DNA from: a virus
Length of the DNA stretch: 42,716 bases
Virus record (IMG/VR): IMGVR_UViG_3300030333_005352
Coordinates: 1-42,716 of that record
Strand: one strand, 5' to 3'
Below, in pieces: positions 1 to 8,103 of this stretch. The position numbers and the translations under genes were made by a program. Numbering within the stretch: position 1 is the first letter of the stretch; each line of letters begins with the position of its first letter. Below the pieces are notes generated by a model that saw only the letters and a list, made by a program, of their open reading frames with translations, was not told the DNA's origin and ran no database searches.

Positions 1-99
1 TAAATTTCCAGTAGCTCCAACGATGGAATTAACCGAAGCTCCTGCGGCTGTTTCTTTCCAGGCTGATCCGTCCCATACGTAAACCCTATGTCCATCTGT
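1..99. repeat. Left copy of the terminal direct repeat
   Basis: Bases 1-98 are identical to 42618-42715. Base 99 is T here and C at 42716. Because the fibre gene stays in frame across the join, this is best read as an assembly overlap of a circular or circularly permuted genome. A true short physical terminal repeat would look the same. Confidence 0.9.
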
Positions 100-453
100 G
101 TGATCAGTATCAATAGCGAGCTGGCCTCTGTAATCTCCCGATGTTGGGAGAGAAGTTGCTACAACAGCAGACGAATCATCGGCAAGCTTTGCCGCAGTGA
201 TATTTGAGTCAACTATTGATGTTGCGTCAACTGAGTTTGCAGCCATCGAGGCTTCAACTATTGAGCCTGCCGCAAAGTTGATTTTTGCAGAAGGAATAGC
301 CGTTGCATCTACATCAGCGAGTGCTTCTGCACTTAGTAACTCCCTATATTTTATTTTTCTTGTCGTTCCACCATTTACGATAACCAGTACATCATCCGCG
401 CCTAAATTTGACCCATCCAATTCTGGCAGGTCGGTAATCTTTGCATTAGCCAT
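1..453 (-). CDS. Tail fibre protein, N-terminal part (gene continues from the right end of the window)
   Basis: This is the first 151 codons of a long fibre gene read leftward from an ATG at 453-451. The frame is open through base 1. If the 98-base terminal overlap is collapsed, it continues without a shift at 42617 and ends at 40098, giving a protein of 990 residues. The start of the protein (MANAKITDLPELDG) and the motif VYVWDGSAWKE resemble the virion-attachment ends of marine phage fibres, with low-complexity Ala/Ser/Asp-rich segments after them. It follows the 499-1572 gene after a 45-base gap. Role inferred: adsorption fibre fixed to the tail tip. The exact receptor cannot be read from the sequence. 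Confidence 0.8.
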   Translation of the reverse strand, partial: MANAKITDLPELDGSNLGADDVLVIVNGGTTRKIKYRELLSAEALADVDATAIPSAKINFAAGSIVEASMAANSVDATSIVDSNITAAKLADDSSAVVATSLPTSGDYRGQLAIDTDHTDGHRVYVWDGSAWKETAAGASVNSIVGATGNL

Positions 454-498
454 TTCGACTCATCTAATCGATGAACCCAGATTAGCGTGGCTAGAGCC

Positions 499-1572
499 TT
501 AAGCAGTATCCTTACTAGAAATAATCTTATCGTCGTCTGTTGCAAGAATATCGAATCCATCTTCTTGCAAGAGGATGTATTCAGTTTCAGTGGCTGATTG
601 AATAAAGAATGGTCCAGTTGTTACGAACTGCGCTGTCATCTTTATGACATCAGCAAGGTCAAAACTAACTGCGACATTCGTCATGATCCCTTTCACCTTG
701 TACCAAACAAGATCATCCTGCGTTCCACTGGTCCCTGTCGCTGTTTTCAGGAAGAATTTCGCCATAAAGGCACTCCCTATATTGGCGCGCAATAAAAGCT
801 CCTGTATATATCTAGGATTGTCTTGGTAATTAGCATCAACATCACTTGTTCTTCCATAATGAGAAGCTCTGCCCAGAGAAAGGTAATCCCACATACAAGT
901 GAATCTTCCAGAACCAGTCATTAATGCACTGTATTGCTGCCTAAATTGATCACTTAAGCTAGTAATATCAATGGTCTCACGATTTGTATTTACTTCATAA
1001 GAAGTGACCTGTCCTATTGGCCTATATATACCGCTTTCTATTGTTATTTTTATTTTGAATTTTGTAGATCCTGTTATTTCAACCAACTCAAGTGCTTCAC
1101 TTCTTTTCCCGTCTAAAGATTTCTTGAACCCCAGTTGTGAAGTTTGGGCATCATATAAACGAATACTTCCCATCTCGTCAACATAGACATAACAGCTAAA
1201 TGATTTGTCATCCCATGCCGCATAAGTAGGGTTGGCTGATGTGCCTGTATTCTTCCCTTTGACAAAACTAAGATTTGTATTGTCTGTTGACTTCATTGTT
1301 ATTAAGTCGCCCGTACTTAGCTGAGCGACACTCATGTATTCTTCCCATTCCCCTGGGGTTTCTTCTTCTGTTTTGGGTCGACCCATTATGCTTACTTTAT
1401 CATTCTGATCTACTAATGGGGCTGACCAAATTGAGATCAAACGGGTCTTATCTGAAGCAGATCCAGCAGCTTTGTCATCTATAGAAGCCTTATCTAATTC
1501 ACATTCAAAAGAGGCTCCATCACTGGTGCGTCTTAAGTCTATTAAGCCTGATGATCCTAAATATACTGACAT
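499..1572 (-). CDS. Tail protein with a C-terminal tail-tube-like domain
   Basis: A 357-residue protein. Residues 1 to about 180 form a separate N-terminal region with no family I can name. Residues 190-231 carry a pattern shared with the 1572-2057 and 16428-16856 products: an aromatic beta strand, then ETIDITSL, then QQYSALMTGSGRF. In all three this is a hydrophobic strand, D-(I/C)-(T/S), a spacer ending in QY or RY, and a T/S-G-S strand. This matches the beta-barrel of tail-tube proteins. Its ATG overlaps the stop of the upstream gene (TAATG), so the two are probably translationally coupled. Position after the tail-tip gene and before the fibre suggests a tail-tip, collar or fibre-attachment ring rather than the main tube. 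Function is inferred. Confidence 0.65.
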   Translation of the reverse strand: MSVYLGSSGLIDLRRTSDGASFECELDKASIDDKAAGSASDKTRLISIWSAPLVDQNDKVSIMGRPKTEEETPGEWEEYMSVAQLSTGDLITMKSTDNTNLSFVKGKNTGTSANPTYAAWDDKSFSCYVYVDEMGSIRLYDAQTSQLGFKKSLDGKRSEALELVEITGSTKFKIKITIESGIYRPIGQVTSYEVNTNRETIDITSLSDQFRQQYSALMTGSGRFTCMWDYLSLGRASHYGRTSDVDANYQDNPRYIQELLLRANIGSAFMAKFFLKTATGTSGTQDDLVWYKVKGIMTNVAVSFDLADVIKMTAQFVTTGPFFIQSATETEYILLQEDGFDILATDDDKIISSKDTA

Positions 1573-2057
1573 TAGATTACAGTCCCTGAAGTTTGAGTTC
1601 CGTCTAAACCACCTGTTACCGTAAAGGAAATATCTGCACTAACAACTTCTCCAACACTCGCTCCTATTGAGGCGCTAGTGATAAAACATTTGAATTTAAT
1701 TCTCCTCTCAGGGCTGACAGTTCCATCGGCGGCAAAGGCTAAAGATAATGTGACTGTTTTATCGTCAGTAGAGGTTGGTTGAACTCCATCGGTGCCCCCT
1801 TTTATTAAGTTCTTTATAAGAGTAGAAGCATCATTTACAGGACTTGTCGTCCCGCTCTTTTGGTAATACAGAATAGTGGCACTTCCTGTGAAATCCTGTA
1901 CACCTGGGGCATATTGTTTAACCTTATCTCCGAGAGTAGATATGTCTAAAAGGCCTAAACTTGCTTGAAATTGCCAGCTTCTTACTTTTGCTGCAGCCGC
2001 GGTACTTGTCCCTATATACATAAGGCCGTCTTTCCCTGAGTAAATCCTAGTAGCCAT
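1572..2057 (-). CDS. Tail-tube-fold protein, second copy
   Basis: A 161-residue protein. From residue 27 it has SWQFQASLGLLDISTLGDK and then KQYAPGVQDFTGSATILYY. This lines up almost position for position with residues 28-66 of the 16428-16856 protein (GWTIS, ETVDCTA, RRYTPG, TGSIDFLYT). The end alternates Thr, Ser and Val, as in beta-barrel tube subunits. It sits downstream of the tail-tip gene, where a main tube gene is not expected, and is coupled to the following 499-1572 gene. It may form a specialised ring at the tail tip. Alternatively it is the main tube and the 16428 gene is the specialised one; sequence alone does not decide. Confidence 0.65.
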   Translation of the reverse strand: MATRIYSGKDGLMYIGTSTAAAAKVRSWQFQASLGLLDISTLGDKVKQYAPGVQDFTGSATILYYQKSGTTSPVNDASTLIKNLIKGGTDGVQPTSTDDKTVTLSLAFAADGTVSPERRIKFKCFITSASIGASVGEVVSADISFTVTGGLDGTQTSGTVI

Positions 2058-2081
2058 CAGATACCTCCCTTAGGCCCTATC

Positions 2082-2498
2082 TTATAGGACCGCAACTAGT
2101 TTGACCTGCACTGTGCTACGTCCAACAGCAGTTTGAGTGAATTGAGGCGGTCCCGCATATCTCCACGCATTCCCATAATCTGAGGACTTAAAGAGTTTGA
2201 CCGACGCGGTTCCTCCAGCAGCCTGAGCCGCGGTGTATCTGCCTCCGTAACCCGCACTGGTCTCATCTTTTAGAGCAAAAGTCGTGTATGTACCTTTCAT
2301 ATCGTCATAGTGTTTCAAAAAATCATCGGCCTTATCGTCCAGAATATTTTGATACGTTAGATTCAATGTCATCCCCGTTTTCTTTGTTCCATAAAGAATC
2401 CGTGTCTCCTCTCCGCTTTGAGCCCTTATTTTTTGCTGCGGCCAATCACCTAAGTCAACAGTACGTGAACTAGGCTTCAAAGTTGGAAAGTCTGCCAC
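2082..2498 (-). CDS. Small minor tail protein
   Basis: A 138-residue protein starting MADFPTLKPSSRTV. It contains ETRILYGTKKTGMTLNL, a segment on filling a gap with a DDKADDFLKHYDDMKGTY helix, and AWRYAGPPQF near the end. This arrangement is familiar from minor tail proteins of marine siphoviruses, which are comparable in size to lambda gpM-type proteins. It lies 19 bases downstream of the giant tail-tip gene and 24 bases upstream of the tail-tube-fold gene, in one late operon. The role at the distal tail is inferred from these features and from position. Confidence 0.6.
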   Translation of the reverse strand: MADFPTLKPSSRTVDLGDWPQQKIRAQSGEETRILYGTKKTGMTLNLTYQNILDDKADDFLKHYDDMKGTYTTFALKDETSAGYGGRYTAAQAAGGTASVKLFKSSDYGNAWRYAGPPQFTQTAVGRSTVQVKLVAVL

Positions 2499-2517
2499 TG
2501 GAAGAAGGTCATCACGT

Positions 2518-5500
2518 CTAATTTAAAAGAGTATAGTTGTTATCTGTCTTAATGAACTTAACGAGAGTGCTCTTATTAGAAGTGTCGCAAGGGAATTCAG
2601 TAGCAGTAATAGCTACAGTCATATCTTCTTCTAAAGTAATCTGCTGAACTTTATACATATTAGTGCTTGCATTTGACTCGATAACTGAGAACAGAACGTT
2701 ATGGAATTTGCTGTCAGAAACTTTATTCCCTGATCCCACCGTCATAGGAGCTTCGACAACATCTGATTCAGAAGAAGGATCCCAATAATAAACATTATAA
2801 GGTGTAGTGCTTGCAGCTAACATTGATCCTTCTGTCATAGTTATCACACCTGCAGCGCTTATACTGCCTGTTCTTGTTGCTTGGAAAGGACTTGTCTCTG
2901 TTGTCACCTTAATAAGGTCACCTGGTGCAATCAAAAGTCCATAAGGAGTCGTCTTAAAAGAAATAGAATGTGTAATCAATTTACGTACAGCTAAGAAGTA
3001 CTTAGCCACTAAACGAGCATGAAGCTTGCTAGTGCAAAAACCTGTTAGATCAAAGTCTTCATTTGCCTTCAGGTTTATATTCCCTTCTTTTAATGCAACC
3101 TCTTCTGTTTCTTCAACAGGAAGCTGATTTTTCCGTTCTTTTCTATACCTAACACTGGCAACAAAATCTTTTCTTTCCTCTGCTCCAAGATAGGTGACTT
3201 GAAAACTGTCTTTTAAAATATTGCCGGACGTAAAGTACTGCTTAGGTGTTAAAGCTCCATCATCCAATGTGCCATTGGCCTTTGCCGGAAGAGCTGGAGT
3301 AATTGAGAATTTCCCTGAAACAATTGTGAAATCGCAAAGGAAACTAGGGGCGACTTCTGCAATGAACTGACGGAAATTAGTAGGATCTCCTATCACTCCA
3401 TCAAAATTAAGCTTATTGGCAACTAAGAATTTAGAAGTCTCCGCTAACTTCGTCTTGTCTACAAAATTCTCAGCGGCAGTTTTTAAATCAGTAGCAAGTG
3501 TCTGACTAGGCGTTCCACCCATAGAAGCAGCTATGCCACAGACAGGATCTGTTACTAAATGATAGAGCAAGTCCGTTAATAAACTGCTTGGTCCATACTT
3601 TGTAGTTGTGCTGTAGTTTTCACCATAAGCCGTGTTAAATGTAGGTGATGTTCCGCTTGCTGTTGGATGAAGTCTTTCAACAGCCATCCCACCTTTTAAC
3701 CAAACACGTAATTGATCTAAAACCGTAAAGTCTTGTCTAGTTTCTAAGATCAGTCCTGCTGTTGTTAAATTATCGTACTCAGGTTTTCCATTCTCCACTC
3801 TAGAATTTTTCAAAGATTCGTTTACATAGACGACCTGATGCTCTGGATTCCCACTATTCGATTTGTCAACATATCCCTCATAGAAACTAAGATCAGTAAA
3901 CTGACTTTGGCCTTCAAATATTCTCGCCGCTTCCATTACTGTCGTCGCTAATGATCCTTTCTGGTATTTGGTTACTTTTGTCTTAAAACCTATTTTAGTA
4001 GAGCCAGGTTTTCTGAAGGGATTGTTCGCACCTGGGTTATTCTCGTCCCGAAATTCATGTTCTTCCCCTACAAACCAAGTGTTGTCTGCCGTTTGAGTTG
4101 TATTTGATTGCACTGTTATAGAATCATAGTCCCAGGCGTATGTTTCACCGCTCCAATGGATTTTTCGTTCTGCGCTGTCTGAAGCGGGCTTTTTGCTGAT
4201 TGTTACAGCCTTCCCCTTTACTTTTATATATAAGGTCTTAGTGCCATTTGACCAACTCTGAACACTAGATTCTTTAACTTCTGTGGCGCTAGTTGGAGTC
4301 CCTAAGAGTTCGTATAACATTCCTTTAGGTATCCCAGCAGTGTTCGGCTCCCATCTTTTATTCTTTACTTTTAGGATTATCCCAACTTGTTCTAAATTAG
4401 AGTTTGTCCCACTAATGTTATCCTTGTTTCCTGTCCTAAATGGATTGTTAGACTGATCTACATTTGTAGAATAACGCAACCATTGGCCATCATTTATATT
4501 CCTCCACTGTCCTTGATAACCAACAGGAATGTAATCAATAATTTTATAGACATAAGTTCGCCCAGTCCAATGAGGAAAAATAGGGAACTTCACTCTCTTT
4601 CCTACAAATATAACTTTTCCTATTCCACTAGGCGAGACAACTGTTTTAGGCTCTGAGTAAACAATTTCAGAACTACTAGAAGTTGGGTTCTTATTACTAT
4701 CTCCGAATATCTCCCAACTTAGAGCGCCTGCTGTTCCAGTAGCGCTTTTAGTTCTTTTTGATTGTCCTATTCTTTTCCACCACCATTGTTGGAACTCAAG
4801 CCCACCTTTTTCATTTACTCTTTTCCCTCTTCCTTCTGTGCCAGGTGTATCAGCTATTCTGGTTAAAGTCATTTCGAACCCCTGATCTGCACCTACTGTT
4901 GATTCCTTCCCTCCGTTTGTGAATTCGATGTTAGAAGTTATTCTGCTCTTTGTTATCGACTTACCAGCAGCAAGAATTGTGAAATTATCCAGTGTTCCTA
5001 AATGAGTCCTTTCTGGTGCAGTTAACTTATCTTCATTGACTGCCGACAGTAGAAATAACTTCTTCGTATTTGAGAATTTTCTTATCTGCGCCCCACTTAA
5101 AGGCATAAGCTTAAATTCATACGTTACCTCCTCCCTCTGTGCAGTATTTGGAGGATGTTTTATACGAATAAAATTATAAGCAGCCTGAGTTGATTGCCCT
5201 CTCACAACAAAAACAATATCAAATACTTTCCAAGTTTTCGTTGAATCTCCCGCTTCTCTCCACCATATCTGAAAACAAGAAGCCCTCTTTATGATCGAAT
5301 TAGTCGTACCAGAAATAATAGTTAAGCCTGCCCTTCCCCTTTTATGGTCTGCTTTTTCTGAGGCGGCTGCATCAACTGGGGTAAATAAAGTCTGGAAATT
5401 ACATAAGCCATTCAAAGATTGATATACCGTTGATTTTATTCCTAGTTCCGTACAATCACAGGGCCTAGAGTTTCTCACAATCCCTTGGCTTACTTTCATT

Positions 5501-7335
5501 AATGGGTACCACCCTGGCCCTGGAAGTTGTCCAAAATCAGGAGAATCACCTATATACCCTTCTCCATCTACAGGCCCCCATCCCAAATCTATATTCTTAT
5601 TGTAATAATTTCCAGCGACTGTCCTCCGTGGGACATACTTATTACCGCTTTTCCTTCTTGTGTTTTTTACAGTATCTATCGTGGGGTAAATCATACTTAC
5701 ATTCACGAGACCTATTCTATTTTCCTCAGTTTTAGGAGATATCTCGGTACACTCCAAAACAATATCCTGTCCAAGTGTATTTCCATTAGTCTTTGAGGGA
5801 TCGTTCCACATAGATTGCGATCTAGATTTCACTTTCCATATTGTTTGGCCAATTGAGAAAATAGCTCCTATTTGCATAGCTTCATCAGCTTCTTCTCTCA
5901 AAGAATCGACCATGCTATTTATATCGTGAATTCTTACTTTTCCTTTCGCATAAAGATCGTCTAGCAACTTTTCCGTCGCAGGCCGAATCTGAAACATGCA
6001 CAAATCACCTTTTTTAACTCCACTAATTTCTCTTACAGGAATTTGAACTGTTGTCCCGCCACTAGAAACAATTACATTACTGCTATTTACCTGAGCAGTA
6101 GATCTTAATTTCGTGGTTGTACCTGTTGCTTGATACCAAATAATCCCCATTCTGCAGGGATAATTTCTTCCTAATCCTGGCATTCCTTGATCTTCTGATT
6201 TCTCACCGCTCCTGTGGTTTTGTCTATAGCCCACAGGGTCTTCCTTATCCCCTTTATCTCCAGCAATCCTAAATCGTTCCTCCCCTTTCACATAAGGACT
6301 AGGATTGTCATCTGTATTTGGGACCGGAGTCTGAGGGATGGGGATATGTTTCCAATTTAATCTGATGGCACTACCGTTCCTGATTGGAGCATAAAAACCG
6401 AACTGCTGATTATTACTTGGGCTAAATGATGAACAAAAACCCGTGTCATTATCCTTAGTTCTAGTAACACACTCATACAAATCTCTATCAGTTCTCGCGT
6501 CAGGAGGTGCTCCCACCAATAAGGATCCTTGTGTGCCATAAAATCTATTACTAAGACGAATCCTTGTCTTATCAGATTTAACTGTATTTCTTTTCCAATA
6601 AAACGCATAAGTGCTCTCAAATAGAACATCTAATGGATTATTTCCTAGAAAAATTCCTTCTCTGTCTGGCTCAATTATCCCCGTCCCAGATTCATGCCCT
6701 TGTTCCCCAACAACAAACATTAGTTTTGCTGCCTGGTGCGTTCCGAGACTGAACAATTGAGACCAAACTAATGATGGTGTATAGAGAATTCCTCCTCCAT
6801 TTTCATCGCCACTCCCTCTGTATCTACCGAAAATTACAGGTATCGGGGATGAATATGTTGCTAAACCAACAGCGCTCTCGAAACCATGAGTTGGACTAAA
6901 ACGGCCTGCCTTGTTTAAGTCACCTAACCTCTTTTGCTCACTTGCCTTGCGCTCTGTTGGCTTCTCGCGTAATAAATAAGCCACGCCTGCCGCTGCTATA
7001 GCAATCCCAACTTGAACAAGGAACATCTTCCCTGTCGCAGTCAAAGTAATACCTGTGGCAGTTGCTTCAGCAATACCAGCGGCAATCAATGCCTGAGGGT
7101 TTCCTTGAATGTCAGGGATGTGTTCATACCCCGCAGGGCGCATCGCTCCTTTCTTTCTTACTTCTGATGAAAAATATCTATATTCTTTTTCTGTACAACC
7201 AAGAATTTCTATGAGGTGCTTTTCAAACGGAAGAAGTGGAGGTTCGCAAAGCACGGCGGGGTTGACCACATAACTGCGTCTGAGTAATGACTGATATAAA
7301 GGATTCCCTGATTCCATACCACTCCGAATGCCCAT
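2518..7335 (-). CDS. Giant tail-tip / central tail hub protein (lambda gpJ-like in position)
   Basis: A 1605-residue protein and the largest gene here. The N-terminal region contains PPLLPFEKHLIEILGC and RPAGYEHIPDIQG, found at the start of hub proteins of some marine siphoviruses. A hydrophobic alanine-rich stretch follows at about residues 95-115 (IAIAAAGVAYLL), then a very long set of Ser/Thr/Gly-rich beta repeats. Late sections such as DPVCGIAASMGG, FNFDGVIGD-like text (LNFDGVIGDPTNFRQF) and LIAPGDLIKVTTE are typical of gpJ-like hubs. It follows tape measure, minor tail and NlpC/P60-like genes, the usual lambda-type order. Its start overlaps the preceding gene by 127 bases, so a later start (for example GTG near residue 22) is possible. 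Expected role: tail tip, host contact and DNA exit. Confidence 0.8.
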   Translation of the reverse strand: MGIRSGMESGNPLYQSLLRRSYVVNPAVLCEPPLLPFEKHLIEILGCTEKEYRYFSSEVRKKGAMRPAGYEHIPDIQGNPQALIAAGIAEATATGITLTATGKMFLVQVGIAIAAAGVAYLLREKPTERKASEQKRLGDLNKAGRFSPTHGFESAVGLATYSSPIPVIFGRYRGSGDENGGGILYTPSLVWSQLFSLGTHQAAKLMFVVGEQGHESGTGIIEPDREGIFLGNNPLDVLFESTYAFYWKRNTVKSDKTRIRLSNRFYGTQGSLLVGAPPDARTDRDLYECVTRTKDNDTGFCSSFSPSNNQQFGFYAPIRNGSAIRLNWKHIPIPQTPVPNTDDNPSPYVKGEERFRIAGDKGDKEDPVGYRQNHRSGEKSEDQGMPGLGRNYPCRMGIIWYQATGTTTKLRSTAQVNSSNVIVSSGGTTVQIPVREISGVKKGDLCMFQIRPATEKLLDDLYAKGKVRIHDINSMVDSLREEADEAMQIGAIFSIGQTIWKVKSRSQSMWNDPSKTNGNTLGQDIVLECTEISPKTEENRIGLVNVSMIYPTIDTVKNTRRKSGNKYVPRRTVAGNYYNKNIDLGWGPVDGEGYIGDSPDFGQLPGPGWYPLMKVSQGIVRNSRPCDCTELGIKSTVYQSLNGLCNFQTLFTPVDAAASEKADHKRGRAGLTIISGTTNSIIKRASCFQIWWREAGDSTKTWKVFDIVFVVRGQSTQAAYNFIRIKHPPNTAQREEVTYEFKLMPLSGAQIRKFSNTKKLFLLSAVNEDKLTAPERTHLGTLDNFTILAAGKSITKSRITSNIEFTNGGKESTVGADQGFEMTLTRIADTPGTEGRGKRVNEKGGLEFQQWWWKRIGQSKRTKSATGTAGALSWEIFGDSNKNPTSSSSEIVYSEPKTVVSPSGIGKVIFVGKRVKFPIFPHWTGRTYVYKIIDYIPVGYQGQWRNINDGQWLRYSTNVDQSNNPFRTGNKDNISGTNSNLEQVGIILKVKNKRWEPNTAGIPKGMLYELLGTPTSATEVKESSVQSWSNGTKTLYIKVKGKAVTISKKPASDSAERKIHWSGETYAWDYDSITVQSNTTQTADNTWFVGEEHEFRDENNPGANNPFRKPGSTKIGFKTKVTKYQKGSLATTVMEAARIFEGQSQFTDLSFYEGYVDKSNSGNPEHQVVYVNESLKNSRVENGKPEYDNLTTAGLILETRQDFTVLDQLRVWLKGGMAVERLHPTASGTSPTFNTAYGENYSTTTKYGPSSLLTDLLYHLVTDPVCGIAASMGGTPSQTLATDLKTAAENFVDKTKLAETSKFLVANKLNFDGVIGDPTNFRQFIAEVAPSFLCDFTIVSGKFSITPALPAKANGTLDDGALTPKQYFTSGNILKDSFQVTYLGAEERKDFVASVRYRKERKNQLPVEETEEVALKEGNINLKANEDFDLTGFCTSKLHARLVAKYFLAVRKLITHSISFKTTPYGLLIAPGDLIKVTTETSPFQATRTGSISAAGVITMTEGSMLAASTTPYNVYYWDPSSESDVVEAPMTVGSGNKVSDSKFHNVLFSVIESNASTNMYKVQQITLEEDMTVAITATEFPCDTSNKSTLVKFIKTDNNYTLLN

Positions 7336-7580
7336 TGTTCTTGCGGTATTAAAACTATATCTCCATCGTACCGAGGGCCTGAGACTCTGGATGTTAAACG
7401 TAGAATCTCTCTCCCTATAGAACGGGTTGTTAATTCATACCAATGCTTATCAAAAGGAGGGCCCTCTATACCAAGACGTTCCCAGACTGTATAACAAAGA
7501 TGAATGCAATCAATGTAACCGTCGCGGCCATCAGATCCCAATCTATAAGGGACGCCTATTAGATCACTGCATTGCGACAT
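7209..7580 (-). CDS. NlpC/P60-like tail protein, probably degenerate at the active site
   Basis: A 123-residue protein in the position of lambda gpK-type tail peptidases, between a gpL-like and a gpJ-like gene. It keeps the N-terminal pattern GVPYRLGSDGRDGYIDCIHL with a candidate nucleophile Cys25, and GDIVLIP at 73-79 matches the strand before the catalytic histidine. The expected H-V/A-G triplet reads A-F-G (residues 84-86), so the usual histidine is absent; His98 is the nearest alternative. It could be an inactive structural relative or use another base. It overlaps the upstream gene by 17 bases and the downstream tail-tip gene by 127 bases. Family assignment is by motif and neighbours. 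Confidence 0.7.
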   Translation of the reverse strand: MSQCSDLIGVPYRLGSDGRDGYIDCIHLCYTVWERLGIEGPPFDKHWYELTTRSIGREILRLTSRVSGPRYDGDIVLIPQEQWAFGVVWNQGILYISHYSDAVMWSTPPCFANLHFFRLKSTS

Positions 7581-8103
7581 GAGCTGAACGTGGCAAATTA
7601 CCGCATAAATCTTGAGTCAAACGTCGTCCAGGGATGTCTGCACCAACTGCATCTAAAACAGTATTTAGATTCAGTACAAGCTGTTTCTCATCCCATGACC
7701 CCGAAACGAGTTGTCCCTGATACTCACTTAGCTTTAGATAATGTGTTCCTGATGTCGCCAAACTCGTAGCATCAGCATCCAAAATCATTGTTGTTACATG
7801 AACGAACCATCTGGCTCCTAATCCTTCAACACTCCAATCTCTACTTATAGGGATAGAGGGTAAAAGTATTGAAGCGTCCAAGTTCGATCCATCTGAAGAC
7901 ACAGTTACGCCGGAGAATCCAAAAGGCAAGAAATCATATTTTTTAGAGCCATATGTCATTTGTTTGTTAATAAAGAAGTTTTGATAACGCCTATTAGCTA
8001 CATCAGCATTGCCTTTCTTCATAAAACGGATGAAATGACCAACAGCAATTGTTTTTTCTTGTCTGTCAGCCTTGTCATAAGGGTCATTACCAAAATCTGC
8101 CAT
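7564..8103 (-). CDS. Minor tail protein (gpL-like by position)
   Basis: A 179-residue protein that directly follows the tape-measure gene (the stop and start share base 8103) and precedes the NlpC/P60-like gene. It begins with a charged segment (DPYDKADRQEKTIAVGHF). A beta-rich core contains YGSKKYDFLPFGFSG, and it ends with LNTVLDAVGADIPGRRL and CGNLPRSAHV. That C-terminal phrase is recurrent in minor tail proteins of marine and other siphoviruses. Expected role: distal tail or baseplate ring connecting tube and hub. It lacks the four-cysteine iron-sulphur pattern of lambda gpL, so gpL is a positional comparison only. Confidence 0.6.
   Translation of the reverse strand: MADFGNDPYDKADRQEKTIAVGHFIRFMKKGNADVANRRYQNFFINKQMTYGSKKYDFLPFGFSGVTVSSDGSNLDASILLPSIPISRDWSVEGLGARWFVHVTTMILDADATSLATSGTHYLKLSEYQGQLVSGSWDEKQLVLNLNTVLDAVGADIPGRRLTQDLCGNLPRSAHVAMQ

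Noticed and set aside
5502-5796. Two overlapping plus-strand frames inside the tail-tip gene
   Set aside because: Composition is rich in Tyr, Ile and Ser as expected for a shadow frame; no start signal.
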